A stretch of 64,000 nt of DNA from Chiua virens (Eukaryota > Basidiomycota > Agaricomycetes > Boletales > Boletaceae): contig JAHNUO010000001.1 in assembly GCA_019787685.1 (NCBI GenBank), forward strand, positions 124,001 through 188,000. The letters run 5' to 3'. The position numbers were made by a program, and so were the translations under genes. The first letter of the stretch is position 1. Each line of letters opens with the position of its first letter. A model generated the notes under the pieces. It did not search any database. It had not been told where the DNA came from and was given only the letters and a program-made list of their open reading frames with translations. Positions 1 through 11,440 of the stretch are shown piece by piece.

Positions 1-19
1 CAACGCTATCTAACTCTAG
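1..19 (+). other. 3' end of an intron of the PKS-NRPS gene
   Basis: The window opens inside an intron: a CTAAC branch-like motif is followed at once by a CTAG acceptor ending at 19. The stop codon in the coding frame at 11-13 lies in this intron. Reading begins at 20 with residues DRYLDRIVDQIPNG, in the frame that continues into the ketoreductase tail. Confidence 0.7.
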
Positions 20-3000
20 GACAGGTACTTGGATCGAATCGTGGACCAGATTCCTAACGGCATTTCAATGTCTCTGCCACCGATTACTGACTCGGGCATT
101 TTCAAGCGCCTCGTACATGCCACGAAGGGGAAAGCCAACACGACGCAGCTCGCAAAGATGGGTATGACGACAGCACAAGTTTTCAATTTCGTCGGAGATG
201 CGCTCATTCGCACGATCGCTCATTACGTGCCGATGCTTGATATCGACAAAGTGCCTGAAACGTTGCCTTCGTGTGAGCCTAGGCTCTATGAACACCTATT
301 GTCCAAGCAATACCTCTCGCGTGGCGGTACTGGGGCCAATGAGGGTAGCGATGCTGAAACCCCTGCTTCCATCCTCGCTGCATTGCTGAGCATGGATGTC
401 GAGCAAATCAGTGATAACGCATTGATCACTAGCTTTGGCTTGGACTCCCTTGGAGGTGAGCATACTGGTGGTTTCCAGAACGATCTTCTTAACATCTTGT
501 TTCTAGCAACCCGATACAGCAATCAGCTTAGGTCCCATCTTGGAATCCAAGTTAGCCAAATCGAACTCCTCGGTTCGATGACGATCACCTATTCTGAATG
601 AGATGTCGGCCAAGGCCAAGGCAAGCGCTAGAGGGTGTGAAGACTTGGCGGTGGATGACGGTTCAGCGAAATATGGACATGCCCTCGTTCCCATCCTCAA
701 CGATCGTCTTGCGTACGATGAACCCTACACGACGGAAGCCTCTCCCCACCAGTACCGCATTTGGTTGGCTCAGGTACGACCATCCCGATGTTCTATGCGA
801 TTCTCGCCTAACGATTGACCCTAGCGTGAGCGTGACAATGCTCGCAAACGTGCTGTCAGCAAGATCGATGCCAACATGTCTCGATTCGGGGCCACTCATT
901 GGGATACTCATGAAGGCTACTTCGTCACTATCAGCACGGAGACGCCTCTTGATGTTGACCGCATGTTGGAGGCCGTAACGGAGATCATTCGACGCCACGG
1001 TTCCCTGCGCACGGCGTTCGCTTGGAACGAGGAGTCAGGAAAACTCGAAGCAGACCGTTTACCCTGACATCGACTTCAAGCCCAACCTCGTCGACCTTTC
1101 TGGGGAACGCGATTCCACAGCGAAGGCTTATGAGATGAGTATTGCGCTCAACAACGAACCCAATTTCAAACTCGATCGCTTGCCCTTATTGATCGCCACC
1201 CTCTTCGATCTCGGTGGCAACATGTGGGCCTTCAACATTGTGGTGCACCATATCATTACCGACGAAGCTTCCCTTGGCGTCTTCTTCTACGAGTTATTCA
1301 AAATCTACTTGGACGGCCTTGAAACCTTACCCGAGGTTGCTTTCCATTACTCAGACTTTAGCGATTGGCTTCAGAAGACGTCCGAGCGCAGAGTCGAACT
1401 TCGCGAGCAGCACCTGCAGTTCTGGTCCGAGAATCTGGATGACACGGAACCTCTTCACCTCAGTCTCGTAACGCCATCGCAACGCGCACTCGCGCCCATT
1501 ACACAGATAGAAGCCAGGATCGGTGTTGGTCTGTTCGAGCGATACATGAAGTTGATTTCGTCGGTCGCTGCAACACCATTCGCAGGGCTTTTCGCAGCTT
1601 ACAATCTCCTGCTTCACAAGTACTCTGGCCAGTCGACCTTTGTGGTCGGGACTGCAGTCACTCATCGTAACTTGCCGGTGTTGACGAACGTGATCGGTTT
1701 CTTTGCTAACATGCTACCGATTAAGACAACCATCAACGAGTCACAAACGTTCACGGAGTATCTGAAGCACTTCAAGACCGCTCTCATTGGATGCTTGACG
1801 CATGACGAAGTGACGTACGAGGATCTCGTTGGCTTGGGCAAATCCCCGTCTGGCAATCGTGGATACTTCAAGCACCTGTTCGCCCCTGGAGGAATGAACA
1901 TGAAGACCATTCTTCAGGTTCATAGCAACCATATGGCGCTCAAGTCTACGACCTCGCTCCCGAATGGGGAAGAACAATACGAGTTCCTGCTCACCGTAAA
2001 CCCAAGCGACTGGTCACGCAATTCTTCGATTCGACAACCACCTCTTCACGGAAGAAGCGGCTCGCCAGTTCTTGGATGCTTACATTTCCCTCGTGGAAAC
2101 ACTTGCAAATAACCCCGAAAGCAAGATCAAAGACATTTCCGTTGTTAGCAAATCGGAGCACCAACGGTTGATCAAAGAACTGTCTTCGACTACCGAAGTG
2201 CTTGTGAAGGAGACCTGCCTGCATCAGTTGGTTGAAGAACAAGTCCAGAAAACGCCAATCCTGACAGCTCTCGAGTTCGAAAGCCAGTCTTTGACGTACG
2301 AAGACCTCAACGCGATGGCCAATCGTGTGGGGAAATCGCTTGTTCAGCAGGGAGTACGTGTCGGTGATGTCGTCGCGCTTTGCTTCGATCGGGGCATCAG
2401 TCAGATTGTTGGTACTTTGGCGGTCCTCAAGGCTGGAGGCGCCTTCGTACCCTTGGATCCAGATGACCCGGTCCTCCGAAAAGAACTGATACTCGCGGAA
2501 TGTGGTGCCAAAGTCTTGTTGACCACTTCGGGCCACTCTCGCGCATTGAAAAGTTTGGCGTCCAAAGTTTTGGTACGTAATTTGCTCCAAGTTGATGACG
2601 GTCTCTGAAACCCGAACTAGGTGGCGTATATCGACGACCCGAGCTACCAGAAACGACTCAGTAGACTCGGCGGCGAGAACTTTGAGGTGGAAGGGCTTAC
2701 ACCGTCTAGCCTTGCCTATATCATGTATGTCTTTTCGTCTCGTTTCCCTTGCCGTTGCTCTAATCCTTTCAAGGTTCACGAGCGGCAGCACTGGCAAGCC
2801 CAAGGGGGTCATGATCGAGCACCGCTCAATCGCTAATCTTGTTCAAAACTCGCGCGTCTACGGCTTCAAGCAAGGCGTTCGTGTCATGTCTTCCTTGGCT
2901 TATACTTTCGACCCGTTCATTGTCGATGTGTTGGGAACACTGTCCCATGGTGCAACCCTCGTCACAGGCAGGAAGGAACTTGTACTCGGAGACATCCCTA

Positions 3001-5005
3001 AGGCCCTCCGCACCCTCCGCATCGGAGTCTTGCACGTGACACCTTCTATTCTCACCGTCGTGCCAGTCGACGACTACCCTTGCCTCGAGACCATCGTCGT
3101 TGCAGGTGAGGCGCTTGGGAAGAAACTCATCGAAGAATGGTCGGGACGTGTTGTCTTACGCAACATGTATGGACCCTACGGAAGCGGCCGTTGACTGTGT
3201 TTCTTGCCATGTCAGTTCCTCGTCCCTTACGGGGGTCATTGGACGTCCTTTGCCCAACTGCTGGATTTATATTCTGGACAAGCAACTCCGTCCTGTTCCC
3301 GTCGGCGTGGAGGGGGAGATTTACATTGGTGGAACCCAACTCGCCCGCGGCTACCTCAACCAACCTGAACTCACTGAAACCGCCTTCATTTCGAACCCTT
3401 CATCCCAGGCGAGCGGATCTACAAATCCGGTGACCTCGCGCTGTATCGTACCGATGGAAACATTGAGTACTGTGGACGTACGGACAGGCAAATCAAGCTT
3501 CGCGGCCAGCGTATTGAGCTCGGGGAAGTTGAAGACACTATCGCCAAGTTCCCCGCCGTTCAACGGGGAGCAGTCGTCATTCGTTCGATGCAAGATGTCC
3601 CAGCGATCGTTGCTTTCGTAGAACTCAAGGCGGAAGCTCAGAGCCAATTGGAAGACCATAAAGAGGGCCTGAAGATGTTTGTTGCCGAACGTCTCCCTCG
3701 CTTCATGTACCCATCTCTCATCGCTGTCCTCCCTCAAATCCCTATGTCGCGGAACGGAAAGGTCGACCGGAACGCACTGAAGCAGATGGATCTTACTGCA
3801 TTTACGCCTGATCTCAACGCCGATATGGGATCCGCCATGGGCGACGTGGAGATTGAACTCATGAACATTTTCAGCAGGACACTCAAGGTCCAGAATGGCG
3901 CATTTGGGCCTGTACACGATCTATTCGCTGTCGGACTGAATTCGTTGATGGCGGTCCAAGCCGCTGGTGTCATTTCCAAGACCTTCGGCGTACACATTGG
4001 TTTGAACCACATATATCTGAGGTGGGTCGTGGTACAAACATTCTCAATCATCGAATTCTTAGATTTTTTGCTAGACCCACTGTTCGGGAACTAGGAAACA
4101 TTATCGTCGACGCCATGGGACAAGATGCGCGCGCGATCATGGAAGCCGAGGACACTGATGCTGATTATCTCATTGAATTCCTGCCTATCAAGAAGAAGGG
4201 TACCCAGCCTCGCGTCTTCCTTGTGCATGACATTACGGGAATGGCAACACCTTTTATGCGCATCGGCGCGTACATGCCGAATGAGATGTATGCTATCGGC
4301 GACAAGCACTTCGGATCCCCTACCGGATTCTCGACGATCGACTCTATGGCTGATCACTACATCTCTCTTGTGAAAGGTGTTCAGCCGCACGGTCCATATG
4401 TCATCGCCGGTTATTCATTCGGTGGACAGGTGGCGCTTTGCATGGCGGCTAAGCTTTCGCGAGCTGGAGAAACTGTGGAACATCTCATTCTTCTTGACCC
4501 AATCTACATTCCTACCGCAGAGCGCCAGAGCCTAAAGTCCACGGATTGGACGCAGCGCTCTATCGATCGCATCTCGTCCAACTTCCCGGACATTGGCGAA
4601 AAGTGGAAAAACAAATTGCGCACGGAGATACGCAAGAACTTGGACTCGATGTTCGACTTTGAACCACCGACATACGACGGGCGTACAACACTCATTGTTC
4701 CCAAGGATCGGTCGTGGTACCGCAGTGGCAAGGCCAGCGACTTTGACACCGGCGCGGATGACCACAATGGTTGGGATTGCCGCATCAAAAATCTGGACAT
4801 GAAGATGGCTGCAGGGTCCCATGATACCATGTTTGCACCTGCCCACGTGAAAGTACTGGCTGGCGTGATGAAGGAGGTTCTTGGCATCGTGAGTCCGTCT
4901 TTTGTGTACATTCGAGTCGGTCTTCTGAACTTTGCTTCTCTTTTGGAACAGGATGCAGAACCCGCAACATCAGTAGCTAGGGAGAAATCCTCTGCCGCAT
5001 ACTGA
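20..5005 (+). CDS. Hybrid polyketide synthase-nonribosomal peptide synthetase, C-terminal part (KR end-ACP-C-A-PCP-TE)
   Basis: This is the 3' part of a multimodular megasynthase that would join a polyketide to one amino acid and release the product. In order: KR tail (20-350), ACP with FGLDSL (about 430-590), condensation domain with HHIITD (about 700-2060), adenylation domain with FTSGSTGKPKG (2774-2810), YGPTEAA (about 3170), YKSGDL (about 3430) and NGKVDR (about 3760), PCP with GLNSL (about 3940), and an alpha/beta-hydrolase thioesterase with GYSFGG (about 4410), an Asp in LLDP and a His in GSHDTM. The A4-like motif FDPFIVDVL keeps the Asp that contacts an alpha-amino group. Proposed introns: 456-506, 774-824, 2573-2620, 2725-2773, 4022-4062 (or to 4074) and 4889-4951. 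Frame is lost by one extra base near 595, 1050, 2010 and 3172 and one missing base near 3405; homology continues across each. Fungal PKS-NRPSs usually end in a reductase or Dieckmann domain, so the TE is unusual. The 5' modules lie outside the window. Confidence 0.85.
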
Positions 5006-5528
5006 TAGCTGTTAGCATCAAGTTTATGACGTCGTAGCCGCTATCACGTTATTATTTCCTTTTCGTTTTCTATGATTCTTTGCAATGTTTACCTCTAATC
5101 ATGAGCACATTCATATCTTGACGGACTACTATTTGTATATAATACTTGATCAATACAGTGAATGCAATAAACTTGTGGATATATGACAGTGGTGCACTGA
5201 AGTTCGAGTCAGTTCGACGTAAACACGGTGTTGTCATGTCACGTGGGCGATAATCCTGGCGCGTTGGCCTGAACTTGCGGAAGTTTCAAGTTCTGACTTG
5301 TTCAGCTTTCCACTCGAGGTTGGTCGCCCACCGCACTCAACACTACAGCAATCTATATGTTCCGACCGAATTATCCTGGCAATAGCGAGTTTGATTGCAC
5401 AATCAAGGCTTTACGGTGAGCCAGATCCATCGCTTCGGGGTTTCGAGTTCCAACCACAATGACAGACTAACCAGTTCGAAACTTCGAGCTTCAAAGTTGA
5501 AACATTCAACAAGTCGATTGTTAGTACT
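5006..5528. other. Intergenic region between the megasynthase and the CM1 coiled-coil gene
   Basis: No coding sequence is recognised. It should hold the 3' UTR of the upstream gene (an AATAAA at 5166-5171) and the promoter of the gene starting at 5529. A CACGTG hexamer lies at about 5240; its function is unknown. Confidence 0.5.
5166..5171 (+). terminator. Candidate polyadenylation signal AATAAA
   Basis: A canonical AATAAA hexamer lies about 160 nt after the megasynthase stop codon, in AT-rich sequence. Fungal poly(A) signals are loose, so this is only a candidate. Confidence 0.35.
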
Positions 5529-8500
5529 ATGTCTGCCGCGCTTAACGCACGCGCCGATTCGTCCTCGCACTCCGCCATGACGCTCCCCGATCTCTCCCTT
5601 GGTTCGCTTGTGTCTGGTATCTCCACGCCGGGTAGAAACCACAGAGTCCCTTCCGTATCATCACAAACGACAGCGCTTTCCTCTGCACCGCTTTCCACCC
5701 CTTCACCATCAGAGCAAACCGGCCCCGTCAGTGTACGTAAGCGTGTGGACGAACCCGGATCTGCACTGAGACGACTAGCTATCTCTGGTCATGACGAGGA
5801 AGACGACGTTCGGGAAGGTGGCGATTTTTTGGACACACCTGGTCACAAGTGGGGCGATGGCCCAGACACACCTGTCACGAACCGTAAACGTACTGCTCGA
5901 GCGACCCCAGGCGGCAATAAAGGCGTCACCCTCACAGCTTCGTGATCAAGAAAAGGTGACTACCTCGTTTGTACCTGATGGACGTTTCCAGTAACACCGT
6001 TGCACTCTCGTAGCACATCGACAACCTGAAGAAGGAGAACTTCAACATCAAACTGCGCGTGCACTTTCTGGAAGAACGGTTAGCCCAGCTTGCACCTGAC
6101 CAAGTCGACGCGGCGCTCAAGCAGAACGTCTCCCTCAAAGTCGAGGTACAGCAACGCGGTCTAGAACTCAAGAAACTCAAACGACTTGTGCTCGAGCTCG
6201 AACGTGAATTGGAGCGTTCGCAAAAGGAGCGTGGCGCGGCGAGTTTGCGCGATAGGGAACGCGATCTAGAAGCGAAGCTACAGGAGCGCGAGCATGAGAT
6301 TCGAGAACTACGGCGAGGACGGATTTCTGCTGCCGATGAAGATGCTCTGCGACGTGCCGAACTCAGAAACGAGGAACTCGAGGAAGAACTGGAGAATTTC
6401 AGAGGATTGCTCGAGGATAACGTGGAAGAGATCGAACGTTTGCGTGACGTCGTTGAGAAACGCGATGATAATGGGTCGGATGGGCGAGGAGACAGCAGAC
6501 GCGAACATTTGCAACAGAAACTGGAGGAACTCGAGGTCGAGAATGAGGCACTCCGCGCCCGAGTAGAAGACCAGAACGAGCTTCTTCTAAGGAGGGAAGA
6601 CGAGAAGGAAGAGCTTGCGGACGAGATTGCGCACCTTTGTTTAGAGGTAGAGGAGATTCAACGAAGAAGAGAAGCAGAGTCGACCGAACGCAGCGAGAGC
6701 CGAGCCCAGATGCTAGAAGCACGAGAAGAACGTGAGGCTGTAGAGGAAGACCTTAATTCTGTGCGTGACAGGCTCGCTGCGACGATGATCGAGCTTTCGC
6801 AAAAGGAAGACGAGATTGAAATGAAGAACAAGGAGATCGAGGATTTGATTGCCGAACACGATCGGATTGTTGCAGTGGTTGAGGAAGAATGGCGGGGAGA
6901 GGTTGAAGAAGCTCGCGGACAGGTCGAGGAACTCCGTGATGTATGGCTCTATCTTACCGAATGGAAACGGACAATTGATCGACTATATACCTAGGTTCTT
7001 GCAGAACGGGAGACGGAATCAAAGGAACTTCGTCTCAACATCTCCGAGCTTGAGGCCAACACCAACGAGCTTCACGCCAAGTTTGAGGCTACTTTGCAAC
7101 ATCTCGAGAAAGAGGCAGAAGAAAAGGACGCCGAGATCGAAGCTGCTAATCGAGAGATAGAGAAATTAAGTGATCAAGTCTACTTGCTAGAAGAGGAGAA
7201 TGACCGCATCAAGGAGGAAGGCGATCGCCTTCGTGAAGATGATGCCGTCGAGCGAGAAAGGCTTGAAGCCCTCGCAGCAGCCCTTAAGGAGGCGAGTTCA
7301 GCGACCACCAACTAGTTCCTTGACTGACCCACTTCGTCAATAGAAAGTCAAGACGCTCAAGACGCAGCTTCAAGACCTGCAAGACCTCTATGATCAAACC
7401 TGCCAAGATATTCTCGCCCACCGATCACGCCAAGAGGAATTGGCACGCCATGTTGAGGACGTTGTTACAGAACTCAAAGACGAACGTGAAGAGAGAGAAC
7501 GTATAGAGCAGGAACTTCTCAAAGTTGAAAAGGAGTACGATTCTCAACTTCGCCATGAACGGCGGAACGTCGAGAACAAAGAATCTGCTCTCAAATCCGC
7601 CCTTGATAACCTTGCGAAGAACGAGGCGTTCCTTGAGCAGCGGCAGTCTGATATCAAGGCTGTGCAGGACGCGCTTAAAACCAAGGAAGAAGAGTCAAAG
7701 AAACTTGGCGATTCTCATACTACTGCCAAGTTCTCCCTCCAGCTCGAGGTTGATCGCTTGAAGCGTGATATCCAGACGCTCGAGGACGCTCTCTCACGTG
7801 CGCGTCAAGACGTTGCGGCTCACGAGGGCAATACGCGCGAACGCGATCTCACGATCGACAAGTTGCACAACGAGGTTCGCGATCTAACGACCCGACTTGG
7901 GAATCAGACCCAATCACGTCTTCAACTCTCGGAGAAACTCGATTCCTCTCAGACCAATTTGAAGGTTGTAGAATCAGAAGTTTCTACGTTGCGTAGCAAG
8001 GTACACGAACTCGAGGCGCGACTAGCCAAGGATCAAAAGTCATTGTTGAGCAGTGAGAGCCAGTACCGGGACCAACTTACTGAGCGTAACACCTTACTGC
8101 TCACTATTTACCAATATATGGACAAGATCCTTGGTGTGGACAAGACGCCGGTGCGTTTTCTCTCGTTTGATCGCGTGTTGCCGCCTGACATTCTCACGAA
8201 TGTAGAAGAGAGGCGGGCAGGCTGAGACAAAGCCTTTCACCAACTTTAGCGTCTTCCATGACAACCTTATCACGCGCCTCAAAGCTTTGAGTCAAATCCA
8301 GTTAGACTTTGATAAACGCGTCAAGGAAGCCGAAGCACGGTTTACCGACAAGTTGACGGACATGCGGAAACAACTCGACACGCGGTGGAAGCAAATTGAC
8401 AAATTTGAAACAAGTGTGAAGGCATACGGTGACGCGAAGGCGACGTGGAGACGCAAGTACGTTGCCAAAGAAGGCGAACTAGAGGCGCTCAAGGTTCGTT

Positions 8501-9021
8501 GCATCGTCGTTGCTGTCCTCGTCTTTTGGCCAACTCGGTGGTACTACAGACAACCAACGCCGATCTTGTCCAGCAACTCGCGACGGCGAGACGTCCCACA
8601 CAGGGCGATTCGCAAGAGACACGAACCCTGTTGTCGCGCGCTGTGAACGCCGAGAAACGACTGGTAGTAGCAAGCAATCAATTGCTTCAACACGAAGAGA
8701 AGATTTCGAGCCTGAATCAGAAGACATCGTCTGCGGATGCCAAATGGGAAGCACGGGTGAAGGAGTATGAAGCACGCTTGAAGGTTGCGGAAGAGAAGTA
8801 CAAGCGGGAGCGGCAGGGGAGCAAGGAACGGGTTATCGAGCTCGAGACGCAGATCAAGTAAGTGGCGGCGCTACTTTCGTATTTCGTTACTAATCCCCTG
8901 GGATCGTTTGTGTAGGAGTCTGGAGCGCCAGAACGACATTGCTCAAAAGCGCAGTGCACAACTGGAGGCAGTGACGGAGAGTGCAAAAACGGGCGGGAGT
9001 GGGAGGGGTCGCGATCGGTGA
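5529..9021 (+). CDS. CM1 (Cnn_1N)-motif coiled-coil protein, Mto1/Pcp1-type gamma-tubulin complex anchor
   Basis: A protein of roughly 1000 residues, mostly long coiled coil. After a low-complexity Ser/Thr-rich, acidic N-terminus (about 140 residues) comes the CM1 motif, LRDQEKHIDNLKKEN followed by FNIKLRVHFLEERL. In known proteins this motif binds the gamma-tubulin complex and recruits it to the spindle pole body or cytoplasmic nucleation sites. Heptad-rich Glu/Lys/Arg sequence follows, then a non-coil conserved block near the C-terminus (TNFSVFHDNLITRLKAL; WRRKYVAKEG). Proposed introns: 5956-6013, 6941-6994, 8151-8205, 8494-8549 and 8858-8915. A further intron ends at 7343, but its donor (perhaps 7296) does not keep frame, so an indel is likely there. 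One extra base near 5938 separates GVTLT from LRDQEK. The start is the first ATG of the open N-terminal frame. A damaged inverted copy of the exon-intron block at about 8040-8335 lies at 10115-10450. Confidence 0.88.
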
Positions 9022-10114
9022 TTGCGATTAATGTCTAGTGTTCGGCGTTTAATTTTCTCCTCATATTGTATTGCTCTCATTTCATGCTTTTTGTGCATTT
9101 GCAAACGACGTACCATACACCCCTACATGTACACTCGCCATCATGGATTGATTCTGGTCGACTGAGAATGTCGAGCACCAGGGACGCTTGATCTCTACAT
9201 TATTAGTCATTGAAATGATCGTGGTCCCGTGCCTTCGAGCATCCATTCAAATGTCTTCGAAATTTCCGTTGTCGTTTGCAGTCTTCACCTTCTCTTGAGG
9301 TCCTACTAGTAATCTGCTACAAGTTATAGGTACGTGCTTTCACATACAAAAACTTCAACACAGCGGTCTCGCAAATACCCCGTGTGATTAACAATATTTG
9401 AATGGTAAGTCTCCTTCAATCTGTTTAGCTACACTGGCGGTTTACCTTTTCACTTCTCCGAACTCATCTTTTCTTGCCTTCTGACCGGCGTCTTTTGGTC
9501 GGTACTACTCTTTGGTGTTCTGGCGTACGCTGAACGGCTCGGGAACCGAGGCGTTTAACAAGAATGAAGAGATTCAACAATGTTTTGCCTGAATGCATGA
9601 TGAGGGACTCTAGATGTGCACATAGATAATATACTTACCAATGCCGGGTTGTCCCATGACACAGGCCCCATTGTGGTATGTCTTTGTTTTCAACTCTCGA
9701 TACGCGTCTTGATAGTATCTTGTCGGCCTCAGGCCTCAAAGCACCTCCAAAGAAGGCTTCGAACACTTGTAAGTATTCTCCAAGATCAATGTATTCAATT
9801 TTTGCTTGACCATCGTTGAAATCTTTAATAAAACCCCATGCTTTGGAAGCAAATTCGGATAGCTAACTTTTTCTTCGTCTGTCATCGTGATGGTTGTGGC
9901 AAGGGAGTTGGCCGGTGTGCAGCCCCTATTTTGCCGGATTTTGCCGGGTAAATATGCTGCGCCACCGCAGGCCTCGAGGACGCACTCCTGTAAAAACCAG
10001 AAGATCAAGTCATACCATGCATCAATGGGGGGGTCCCTGCTGGTGGAGTCACAGTCCTTAGATGACGAAGCATCTGGGGTCTATTAATATTGCTCTGGTC
10101 AGTATAGCTGCGAT
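9022..10114. other. Gene-poor stretch, no recognised gene
   Basis: Only short frames occur. A minus-strand frame at 9736-10008 (90 codons) contains LEACGGAAYLPGK and looks protein-like, but I do not recognise it and it has no clear start or partner exons. It may be debris associated with the inverted fragment just downstream. Confidence 0.3.
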
Positions 10115-10450
10115 CCCGACTTGTTGGTAAACCATACTTCAAGTTTGGCTTCCTTGACGCGATTATCAAAGCCCAACTGGATTTGACTCAAGGCTTTGAG
10201 GCGCGTGATGTAGGTGTCATGGAAGACGCTAACGTTGGTGAAGGGCGGCCGGCGGCCCCACTCAATGGCTTGGTCTCGGCCTGGCCGCCTTTCTTCTACA
10301 TTCGTGCAAATGTCTGGTGGCACACGCGATCAGACGAGAGAAAATGCACCGACGTCTTGTCCACATCAAGGATCTTGTCCATGTATTGGTAGATAGTGAG
10401 CAGTAAGGTGTTGCGCTCAGTAAGTTGGTCCCGGTACTGGCTCTCACTGC
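10115..10450 (-). pseudogene. Inverted, decayed fragment of the CM1 coiled-coil gene
   Basis: On the minus strand, residues SESQYRDQLTERNTLL and then IYQYMDKIL reappear, followed by NVSVFHDTYITRLKALSQIQ. Both blocks are near copies of the plus-strand gene at about 8040-8335. The intron of that gene (8151-8205) is also present in the copy, with its donor region and GAATGTAG acceptor recognisable. The copy therefore came from genomic DNA, not from a spliced transcript. It is in two frames, has an inserted GC-rich patch at the position of exon KRGGQAETKP, and lacks both ends of the gene. Confidence 0.85.
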
Positions 10451-11159
10451 ATAACAGAAAGTGTGGTATTACCAGCTTCTCCCGATCTATTTCCGAGTGG
10501 CATTCTCTGATGGCCAGAATCTGTTTGTTGTCGTTCTCTTTACTTACTCTTTTCGCAGAATGCCTCTGACAAATGTCCAATGGCTTCCATCATTTCAGAT
10601 CACCTCTCGAATACACAAGTACACCGACCCATCAAATCATTCAGAGTACATTTCTATACCGAAAGTGCGGCTGTATCCACGCTTCTTGGTTCGTTTGTTT
10701 ACGTGTTCGATCGCTCACTTCAGATGTCGCCCAGCTTTTTCGGAAACAGTATTTTCTAGCAGAGCGCGTGGCATGTACACTTCTCACAGCTATCTTGCAG
10801 ACCGCCTCCTCTCTGATATTTTTCACGCTTGCCACGGTTTTGAATCCCCATATCTGGAATCACCCTCGTATGCTCGCTCGAGCAGGTTGGGGTGAATCAC
10901 GTTCACTTTGATTAAGGCGGGATGCAGCAGACGCGTCGCTCGTCACTGCCATCCCCATGATGCTCGCGATATTCGAGTTCCATATTCCCAAAGACAATCA
11001 AGGAAATGATGTCGCAATCAAGGTGAAATGGGTGAACGGAGTAACTCAGTATGTGATCCGAATCCAATTTCGTCTTACAGATCGTGCGACCTTAAGTACG
11101 GATAACATGGATGTCTTACACCCTGAACGCGATTCAACTCGGGTCACGACGTCAATCGT
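10451..11159. other. No recognised gene
   Basis: Short frames exist on both strands (for example 10461-10895 and 10957-11166 plus), but none shows a recognisable domain, splice-supported extension or signal peptide. I see nothing else in this stretch. Confidence 0.3.
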
Positions 11160-11440
11160 GGCGTAAACGATATACTGACCTTCAATGGGGGAACCATCGG
11201 GATGATAAGGCGCCGTCGCGAAGCAGACCGCCGTAGCTGAAATGCATGCCGAGGAAGTTGGACAAGGCCTTCGTAGCACCTATACAATGTACGTTCCGCA
11301 GTCTCTGCGGCGAGTGTTATTTACAATCAAGACGTGACTTGTCTGAGGATACCGACCCTGACGACGAAGCAGACGACTGTGACAGCGCGCATGCCTGCGT
11401 TGTCTCCGCCGGATGTGAGGACTTGGATGGTGATCTTCAT
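11160..11440 (-). pseudogene. Possible 6-phosphofructokinase N-terminal relic
   Basis: On the minus strand from 11440 the frame reads MKITIQVLTSGGDNAGM, then RAV, VVRVGIL and a stop. This matches the glycine-rich ATP-binding start of phosphofructokinase (LTSGGDxxGMN...RAVVR.GI). About 50 nt further on, after intron-like sequence ending in TATAG, comes CYEGLV, which resembles the next family motif (GYEGLV) in the right order and spacing. No GGDGS motif or downstream part is seen, so this can only be a fragment. The match is short and may be partly coincidental. Confidence 0.4.

Noticed and set aside
5733..5778. Intron GTACGT...ACTAG inside the N-terminus of the CM1 gene
   Set aside because: It would restore frame before the CM1 motif, but it replaces a natural acidic, disordered sequence by an implausible frame. 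A single extra base near 5938 gives GVTLT-LRDQEK directly.
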